Part shown: positions 12,909 through 17,084 of the stretch, in pieces
How the letters are laid out: the number at the start of each line of letters is the position of its first letter
How positions within the stretch are numbered: the stretch's first letter is position 1
From: 2-01-FULL-39-10-A sp964525395
Lineage (GTDB): Bacteria; Patescibacteriota; Microgenomatia; Levybacterales; UBA12049
Direction of reading: 5' to 3'
Assembly (NCBI GenBank): GCA_964525395.1
Contig: CAZGGU010000021.1
Location: forward strand, 1 to 17,084
DNA length: 17,084 bases
Translations under genes and position numbers: made by a program
The notes under the pieces: generated by a model
What the model was told of the DNA's origin: nothing
Seen by the model: only the letters and a program-made list of their open reading frames with translations
Database searches by the model: none

Positions 12909-13634
12909 ATGAGTGGACATTCCAAATGGTCAACAATTAAAAGACAAAAAGGCGCAGCGGATATTAAGCGTGGTGCAACTTTTACTAAAATTTCGAATGC
13001 AATTACTATTGCTGTAAAACAGGGTGGGGGAATCGGAGACCCTAATCAAAATCCTAGACTTAGATTAGCTATCGAGTCTGCACGCACTGCTAATATGCCA
13101 AAAGATAACATCGAGCGAGCTATTGCACGTGCTACAGCTAAAGGAGCAGGGGAATTGTCTGAGGTTACGTACGAGGGATTTACTCCAGGAGGTGCCTCAG
13201 TGCTTATAGAAGCTGTTACAGACAACACAAATAGAACAACATCAGAAGTTAAAAGTTTATTTAATAAATCAGGAGCTAGTTTCGGTCAACCAGGAGCTGT
13301 TGCTTATCAATTTAACCAAGCTGGGGAGATCACTGTTGTTAAAAATGCTCATACTCTGGATGATATATTTTTGACTGCTGCTGAAGCTGGAGCACTTGAT
13401 GTTGAGGATAATGGGGAAGAGGTTAGTGTGTATACGAATGTCTCTGATTTATCAAAAGTGAAAGATACATTATCTAGCGCGGGATATGAAATAGTAGGAG
13501 CTGAAATTTCTAGAAAACCATTAAATTTAATGGAAGTAAGGGAAGAAGATAAAGAAAGAATAATCAATTTTCTTTCTGCACTTGAATCGATGGACGATGT
13601 CCAAAAGGTTTATTCGAACATTTCATTAGCATGA
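12909..13634 (+). CDS. yebC: YebC/PmpR family protein (transcription or translation factor)
   Basis: The 241-residue protein is a full-length YebC family member. MSGHSKWSTIKRQKGAADIKRGATFTKI (1-28), GGGIGDPNQNPRLRLAIESARTANMPKDNIERAI (37-70) and the domain 2 opening EVTYEGFTPGGASVLIEAVTDNTNRT (about 81-106) are the family hallmarks, and the three-domain layout is intact. The family was named as DNA-binding regulators; recent work also assigns some members to relief of ribosome stalling at polyproline, which would parallel EF-P elsewhere in this window. Cytosolic. It has its own promoter, with a nearby inverted repeat, and ends in an ATGA overlap with the downstream membrane protein gene, so the two are co-transcribed and coupled. 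Confidence 0.95.
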   Translation: MSGHSKWSTIKRQKGAADIKRGATFTKISNAITIAVKQGGGIGDPNQNPRLRLAIESARTANMPKDNIERAIARATAKGAGELSEVTYEGFTPGGASVLIEAVTDNTNRTTSEVKSLFNKSGASFGQPGAVAYQFNQAGEITVVKNAHTLDDIFLTAAEAGALDVEDNGEEVSVYTNVSDLSKVKDTLSSAGYEIVGAEISRKPLNLMEVREEDKERIINFLSALESMDDVQKVYSNISLA

Positions 13635-14464
13635 AAATAAAAATTCCAAAGCTTCTAAAAAGAAGCTTTTTTACTAAAAGAGAGCGTTTTGCCACAGGCG
13701 TAATAATAATTTCTTCACTTCTTTTTATTACAGAACATTTTTTAACTAGATCAGAGTTAATCGTCGTTTTGATTTTATCTTTATTAACAGATCTATTTTT
13801 ATATTGGGCGCTCAGAAATGATTTAAAAAATAATTTTTCTCCACAAGTTTTTATTTTGCCTTTCTTCTACACAATGGCTTTTGGATTTTTCTACCTGCTT
13901 GTTCCGCAAAGATTAATTGCGGAATTAGTTTTAACTATTATATTTGCGATTGGATTATATTCACTTTATCTCTCTCAAAATATATTTATTGTTTCTTCAA
14001 TCCGAACAATCGCACTTTTATCAGGAGCAAGGACCGTTTCATTTGTCATAACTATTCTGACATATTTATTTTTAACAACAGTAGTTTATAGTTTAAGGCT
14101 AAATATTTTCGTTGTGCTACCTATGATACTTTTTTATTCATTCTTTTTGACAATGCAAGCTATTTGGTCTAATACATTAGAAAAGTCAGTCAAGAAAAAT
14201 TTGGTGTATGTGGCACTGCTTACTATTTGTCAAAATCAATTAGCAGCGCTTCTGTGGTTCTGGCCTAACTCTACTTGGCTGCTTTCCTCTTTTGATCCAC
14301 CACCTGTGCTTATTTCATTATTCTTAACAGGATTTTTCTATATATTAATTGGTTTGTCTCATCTCTGGTTTGAAAAACGTTTATTTAAATCAACGCTCTG
14401 GGAGTATGTTTGGGTAGGTTTTTTCGTTTTTATCATGCTTGTGACATTTACCTCCTGGTCATAA
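13631..14464 (+). CDS. Polytopic membrane protein of unknown function
   Basis: The 277-residue product has a basic N-terminus (KIKIPKLLKRSFFTKRERF) followed by about eight or nine hydrophobic helices, near residues 21-39, 42-60, 73-92, 96-114, 133-154, 158-178, 190-210, 224-247 and 258-276. Loops are short and no catalytic motif is evident. A few features stand out: a WFWPNSTW stretch (about 209-216), a PPP at about 222-224, and LSHLWFEKRLF near 241-251. It may belong to the DUF5656-type membrane proteins of Patescibacteria, which I cannot confirm. It is coupled to yebC by an ATGA overlap. The region after it contains no gene for over 1 kb. Confidence 0.75.
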   Translation: MKIKIPKLLKRSFFTKRERFATGVIIISSLLFITEHFLTRSELIVVLILSLLTDLFLYWALRNDLKNNFSPQVFILPFFYTMAFGFFYLLVPQRLIAELVLTIIFAIGLYSLYLSQNIFIVSSIRTIALLSGARTVSFVITILTYLFLTTVVYSLRLNIFVVLPMILFYSFFLTMQAIWSNTLEKSVKKNLVYVALLTICQNQLAALLWFWPNSTWLLSSFDPPPVLISLFLTGFFYILIGLSHLWFEKRLFKSTLWEYVWVGFFVFIMLVTFTSWS

Positions 14465-14484
14465 TTTAGCTTCATTTAACCTCA
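14464..14484 (-). repeat. Left arm of an imperfect 21-bp inverted repeat
   Basis: On the minus strand 14484-14464 reads TGAGGTTAAATG then AAGCTAAAT. It matches 15364-15384 on the plus strand in 20 of 21 positions (T for C at the sixth base). It begins at the last base of the membrane protein stop codon. A further motif copy, TTGAGACTA (14496-14488), adjoins it. Confidence 0.6.
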
Positions 14485-14654
14485 GATTAGTCTCAACGAG
14501 GCAGAGAAGAGTTCCTAGTTTATTAGTAGAAATCTAAAATTATTAAATATTTAGTCTCAAACTTAAAAAAAATTAAAGCTAATTCGTGCCTAGATTTTTA
14601 AATTTAAATCTAAATATATGTAGGGAAGAGGAGAGAGGGTGTAATAGTCTCAAA

Positions 14655-14692
14655 TGATATAGTTTGATAGAGAAGGGTGATATAGTTTGATA
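14655..14692 (+). repeat. 15-bp direct repeat, two copies
   Basis: TGATATAGTTTGATA occurs at 14655-14669 and 14678-14692, a 23-bp period, in AT-rich noncoding DNA. Two helical turns apart, the copies would face the same side of the helix. Confidence 0.6.
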
Positions 14693-15133
14693 TGATATTC
14701 ATGAAATAATTATAGGATATTATAGGACATATTTTATAGCTAAATAGTGTAATTTCACGGGTTTTTAGTAGTATTTTCACAGCCCTATAGGTCCATAATG
14801 TGCTCACTCCCATTTGAGGCTACTAATTACGACACGAGCCTCTAATTTCGGGAATAGTGTGCGTAAGAGTATGGTAGCTCCTCTCTCTATTGGGGCAAGT
14901 GAGTAATTGCTATTCTTTATTATTTCGAGGCTAAAATCTTTCGTTTAGATTGATTTAACAGTCTAAATGAAGACTTATTCTGGTAGGTATAGAAGAGGGC
15001 TGCCAAAGGATTTGAAATATTAAATTAAATTTGATGACGCATTATCAAGAGAGAGGAAGAAATACTTCTTGAATCGAAATGTAGTGTCTGATTTGTTTCT
15101 CCGATCAGCATATCTGTGCATGCTTATTTAGGG

Positions 15134-15178
15134 AGACTAAGTTGCTCGGGAAGCTAATATATGTTATGTCGTAGAATA
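15134..15178 (+). repeat. Repeat copy A, shared with 17045-17082
   Basis: AGACTAAGTTGC (15134-15145) and GTTATGTCGTAGAATA (15163-15178) are identical to 17045-17056 and 17067-17082. The intervening part differs in sequence and length (17 versus 10 bases). TAGAAT (15172-15177) could be a -10 hexamer, but no well-spaced -35 accompanies it here. Confidence 0.65.
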
Positions 15179-15196
15179 ATACTTTTACGACATAAC
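15163..15196. repeat. Inverted repeat with 11-bp perfect arms
   Basis: GTTATGTCGTA (15163-15173) and TACGACATAAC (15186-15196) flank a 12-base loop. The left arm is part of the repeat shared with the window's right edge; the right arm is unique to this copy. Immediately downstream a second imperfect hairpin pairs CACGCAAA (15198-15205) with TTTGTGTG (15227-15234) around a GAGG-AGA-CCTC mini-stem. Confidence 0.6.
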
Positions 15197-15363
15197 TCAC
15201 GCAAAGTTCCTGGAGGAGACCTCTTTTTTGTGTGAATTTTCTTCCCATATATACTTGAATTTTCAAATTTACATTCAACATTCACCTCATTTATTTCCCG
15301 TTTTATCTATTAATCAATTTTTAAGACCCTCCCCCGCTATAGGATGCTAATGTTGATAATATT

Positions 15364-15384
15364 TGAGGCTAAATGAAGCTAAAT
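15364..15384 (+). repeat. Right arm of the imperfect 21-bp inverted repeat
   Basis: TGAGGCTAAATG then AAGCTAAAT on the plus strand, matching 14484-14464 on the minus strand in 20 of 21 positions. It sits inside the loop of a possible long-range stem, CCGCTAT (15334-15340) with ATAGCGG (15417-15423). Confidence 0.6.
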
Positions 15385-15632
15385 TTATATTACTATTGCA
15401 CTCATCCAGCCTTGAGATAGCGGTTACTTCTTTTATAATTATCATTGTGGTCAGAAAAACACATATTAAAGATTTTGTTTTTATGCCAAAATTACCATTT
15501 GGGCTTATTGCAGGCTGATTTGAGTTGGGAAAACGATAGATTGTACGTTAGGAGAAAAATAATCAGTCTAATCGAGTCCTAGTGCCTTATAGGTTTGAGA
15601 TCTCACTGATTAGCCTCGAATATTCTATTTTT

Positions 15633-15641
15633 TGCTATAAT
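15633..15641 (+). promoter_or_regulatory. Extended -10 promoter for murI (leaderless type)
   Basis: TGCTATAAT (15633-15641) is a perfect extended -10. The ATG at 15648 follows six bases later, where transcription should begin. No -35 match is seen, and a GAGGCTA motif (minus strand, 15617-15611) occupies the -35 position. Confidence 0.7.
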
Positions 15642-15647
15642 TGCAGG

Positions 15648-16454
15648 ATGAATAATTCACCAGTAGGTATATTTGATTCCGGTGTTGGTGGACTGAGTGT
15701 TTTAAAAGAAGTTATTAAGACTCTTCCTAATGAAAACTTAATTTATTTAGGAGACACTGCAAGAGTTCCATATGGAACTAGAGACAATGCAACAATTAAA
15801 AAGTTTTCTCTAGAGATTATTGATTTTCTATTAAAACAAAATGTAAAAGCAATTGTAGTTGCATGTAATACAATATCTGCGATTTCCTTAGAAGAAATAA
15901 AATTAAGGGCAGGAAAAATACCAGTTATTGATGTAATTAGTCCCACAGTTTCTATAGCTCTTGAGGAAAAAGATGCAGATGTACTGGGAGTAATTGGAAC
16001 ACGCGCTACAATTAATTCTAGCGCCTTCCAGGCACAGATAAAATCAAAAAATGAGGCTAAAAAGGTGTTTGCCACTTCTTGTCCGACGTTTGTTCCGCTT
16101 GTTGAAGATGGTCTTTCTAATGATAAATCCACAGAAATTATCGCTGAGAAATATCTCTCATATTTCGATGATAAAAATATCGATTTATTAATTCTTGGTT
16201 GCACACATTATCCAATGCTTAGATCTACAATTCAGAAAGTACTACGTCGCAAAATAAAAATTATTGATTCTGCTGAACCGACTGCGAATTATTTGAAACA
16301 AGTTCTAAAAAAAGAAAATTTGCTACGAAAAGACGATGCTTTGCCATTTTATAAGTTTTACGTTACAGATAATCCAGATGCAGCTAAAAATGTAGCTAAC
16401 ATTTTTTTTGAAAACAATTTCCCTTACGCTATGGAAAAAATAAGCTTAACCTAG
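15648..16454 (+). CDS. murI: Glutamate racemase
   Basis: I choose the ATG at 15648, six bases after an extended -10, rather than an upstream ATG at 15582 that would place the promoter inside the gene and add an unrelated extension. The 268-residue enzyme interconverts L- and D-glutamate to supply D-Glu for peptidoglycan. The family landmarks are present: GIFDSGVGGLSV (7-18) with D10 and S11, GDTARVPYG (35-43), the first catalytic Cys in VVACNTISA (C73), and the second in LLILGCTHYPML (C185, with H187). Length and order match MurI. It has no co-directional neighbours in the window. Its TAG overlaps the stop codon of the convergent 185-residue gene by two bases. The presence of murI implies that this lineage makes, or once made, its own peptidoglycan precursors. 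Confidence 0.96.
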   Translation: MNNSPVGIFDSGVGGLSVLKEVIKTLPNENLIYLGDTARVPYGTRDNATIKKFSLEIIDFLLKQNVKAIVVACNTISAISLEEIKLRAGKIPVIDVISPTVSIALEEKDADVLGVIGTRATINSSAFQAQIKSKNEAKKVFATSCPTFVPLVEDGLSNDKSTEIIAEKYLSYFDDKNIDLLILGCTHYPMLRSTIQKVLRRKIKIIDSAEPTANYLKQVLKKENLLRKDDALPFYKFYVTDNPDAAKNVANIFFENNFPYAMEKISLT

Positions 16455-17008
16455 ATTGCATACTCAGAAATCCTGGAGTGAAGATCTCCATCGATCCATC
16501 TTCTTCCAATCCAAATTTCTCCTACATGAGTTTTGAGAACTCCATATCGTCCATATAATCTTGTAAAGACAACTCTTCGTAAATCGCTCAAAAAAGGCGA
16601 TTTAGCCTTAAGAGGATAAATTGTACTCGTTTTTCTAACTGTCTCATCGGAGTGTTTAGCGAGTCTAGGAGTGAGTAGGAAGGGAAATTCCCCATAGGGT
16701 TCTGTGGCTCTTATGGTCAAAGGGCCTGGGAATGAGCTTATATCACTTCCTACTATCGGTAATATCTCGTATCTAAGGGCTTCTGGGATAACGTCTACTT
16801 TCTGAGAGCCCTTAGAGCATGTGATCCTCGGTTCTTCTGAATCTTCTCGGTAGTCAATTACAAGTAGTGGAAAAACAGTTTCAAATCCTGCGCTTTCTTT
16901 GAAAAGTTGATAATTACTTTTAAATTCTTGACCGAGTTTATTTAAGGCAATTTGCTCATTTCTTTGGGTCTCATCAAAGTCTGCTAAATCCTGAGTGTCT
17001 CTTTCCAT
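16451..17008 (-). CDS. Unrecognised 185-residue soluble protein
   Basis: I do not recognise this family. The N-terminal 45 residues are acidic and helical (ERDTQDLADFDETQRNEQIA, coiled-coil-like). Residues 46-70 contain strands (FPLLVIDYREDSEEPRITCS). The middle is rich in Pro and Gly (PIVGSDISSFPGPLTIR, EPYGEFPFLLTPRL) and the C-terminal part has strands with many aromatic and basic residues (VVFTRLYGRYGVLKTHVGEIWIGRRW). There is no signal peptide or membrane segment. The ATG at 17008 follows TAGAAT (17022-17017) by eight bases, supporting a near-leaderless start. Base composition is slightly GC-richer than the neighbours. It overlaps the murI stop. A divergent promoter and a repeat lie upstream at the window edge. 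Confidence 0.7.
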   Translation of the reverse strand: MERDTQDLADFDETQRNEQIALNKLGQEFKSNYQLFKESAGFETVFPLLVIDYREDSEEPRITCSKGSQKVDVIPEALRYEILPIVGSDISSFPGPLTIRATEPYGEFPFLLTPRLAKHSDETVRKTSTIYPLKAKSPFLSDLRRVVFTRLYGRYGVLKTHVGEIWIGRRWIDGDLHSRISEYAI

Positions 17009-17016
17009 AAAGGCCT

Positions 17017-17022
17017 ATTCTA
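17017..17022 (-). promoter_or_regulatory. -10 element for the 185-residue gene
   Basis: TAGAAT on the minus strand (17022-17017), eight bases before the ATG at 17008. No good -35 is seen at normal spacing. It forms part of a 9-bp inverted repeat CTATTCTAC (17015-17023) with GTAGAATAG (17075-17083), so the two divergent -10 elements are mirror images. Confidence 0.45.
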
Positions 17023-17044
17023 CAACTTATGTAATATATAAGGA

Positions 17045-17082
17045 AGACTAAGTTGCATAAACTTAAGTTATGTCGTAGAATA
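17045..17082 (+). repeat. Repeat copy B at the right edge
   Basis: AGACTAAGTTGC (17045-17056) and GTTATGTCGTAGAATA (17067-17082) repeat the sequence at 15134-15178. Between them CATAA and TTATG flank the palindrome ACTTAAGT. The copy may extend past the window. Confidence 0.65.
17053..17081 (+). promoter_or_regulatory. Promoter directed off the right edge
   Basis: TTGCAT (17053-17058), a 17-bp spacer and TAGAAT (17076-17081) form a good promoter within repeat copy B, pointing to a gene or RNA beginning just beyond the window. If the leaderless pattern holds, a start codon should follow about 6-8 bases after 17081. Confidence 0.5.
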
Positions 17083-17084
17083 GA

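Larger units (their letters stand above)
14488..15617. repeat. Iterated TTTGAG(A/G)CTAA-like motif, eight copies
   Basis: Core positions are 14488-14496, 14552-14560 and 14645-14653 (minus strand, TTGAGACTA); 14816-14822, 14927-14933 and 15365-15371 (plus strand, GAGGCTA); 15133-15139 (plus strand, GAGACTA); and 15611-15617 (minus strand, GAGGCTA). Most are preceded by ATTT or ATTC and followed by A/T. A further GAGGCT lies at 14842-14837 on the minus strand. Spacing is irregular (64 to 246 bp). The same GAGGCTA occurs outside the region at 4014-4008 (minus) and 12872-12878 (plus), both between a promoter and a start codon. Confidence 0.6.
14465..15647. other. 1.18-kb noncoding region with an iterated motif
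   Basis: No frame here has a credible start, ribosome binding site and protein-like sequence; the longest candidates are about 70 codons and look random. The region contains eight copies of TTTGAG(A/G)CTAA-like motifs in both orientations, a 21-bp inverted repeat (14464-14484 and 15364-15384), a 15-bp direct repeat (14655-14692), a hairpin with 11-bp arms (15163-15196) and a sequence repeated at 17045-17082. I see no signature of RNase P RNA, tmRNA, SRP RNA or a known riboswitch, and no clear DnaA boxes. In such a compact genome, so long a gap suggests a structural RNA, a replication or regulatory locus, or a decayed element. Confidence 0.7.

Noticed and set aside
14610..14813. 67-codon minus-strand frame in the noncoding region
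   Set aside because: No ribosome binding site or promoter, composition like random AT-rich DNA, and it runs through the 15-bp direct repeat and a motif copy.
15582..15647. Upstream ATG for murI
   Set aside because: The added 22 residues do not match glutamate racemase, and the extended -10 would lie within the coding sequence.
14465..15647. Replication origin
   Set aside because: The motif array and AT content are suggestive, but no TTATCCACA-like DnaA boxes were seen and dnaA/dnaN are absent; kept only as an open possibility.
14465..15647. RNase P RNA, tmRNA or SRP RNA
   Set aside because: Scanning both strands for their conserved strings (for example GAGGAAAGTCC, a tRNA-like CCA end with TTCGAAT, GGAAGGAAGCAG) found none.
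1..17084. UGA recoded as glycine
   Set aside because: UGA ends yebC and the 51-residue gene at positions fitting family lengths and overlaps, and no gene needs UGA readthrough.
1..17084. CRISPR array or defence island
   Set aside because: No regularly spaced repeats and no cas, restriction or toxin-antitoxin genes were seen; the repeats present are irregular and few.

Overview
The window reads as a piece of a Candidate Phyla Radiation (Patescibacteria) chromosome. The reasons are AT-rich DNA, very tight gene packing, many short lineage-type hypotheticals, ATGA-type overlaps between successive genes, and stripped or degenerate versions of common bacterial genes. TGA acts as a normal stop (for example in yebC and the 51-residue gene), so the recoded Gracilibacteria/Absconditabacteria lineages are unlikely. 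A finer placement (Microgenomates or WWE3-like) would be a guess. No plasmid, prophage, CRISPR array or intact insertion sequence is visible.

Layout. Positions 1-160 hold the start of hisS (minus strand, cut by the window edge), preceded by a tiny ATGA-coupled upstream ORF, and a divergent promoter for an unrecognised 205-residue protein (164-781). A minus-strand operon (4001 down to 778) encodes two exported or anchored proteins, an M24 Xaa-Pro peptidase and an AI-2E/PerM-type permease. Diverging from it are a metallo-beta-lactamase-fold protein without metal ligands (4089-4610), replicative helicase dnaB (4676-6040) and a small Pro/Ala-rich protein (6103-6414), which ends at a bidirectional terminator. 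Next on the minus strand are tRNA-Leu(CAA), with a small palindromic repeat beyond its 3' end, and a GIY-YIG endonuclease-like frame with no normal start that runs into the tRNA 5' end.

A plus-strand operon (6897-12166) follows: NIF3-family protein, elongation factor P, MFS transporter, an Lgt-like membrane protein lacking the usual catalytic residues, RluD-family pseudouridine synthase, a 44-residue basic protein, an anchored LytR_C-domain protein and a 51-residue membrane peptide. A TPR protein (minus) and yebC plus a polytopic membrane protein (plus) diverge from interlocked promoters near 12840. After 14464 comes about 1.18 kb with no convincing gene, unusual in such a compact genome. It carries an iterated TTTGAG(A/G)CTAA-like motif, a 21-bp inverted repeat, a hairpin and a sequence repeated at the right edge of the window. 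murI (15648-16454) and a convergent unrecognised gene (16451-17008) complete the window.

Two expression styles seem to coexist. Several promoters place the -10 hexamer only 6-8 nt before the ATG, implying leaderless mRNAs, whereas the two smallest soluble proteins have near-perfect Shine-Dalgarno sites. The most notable items are the iterated-motif noncoding region, the repeat shared between 15134-15178 and 17045-17082, the leaderless upstream ORF before hisS, and the degenerate Lgt-like and MBL-like proteins.
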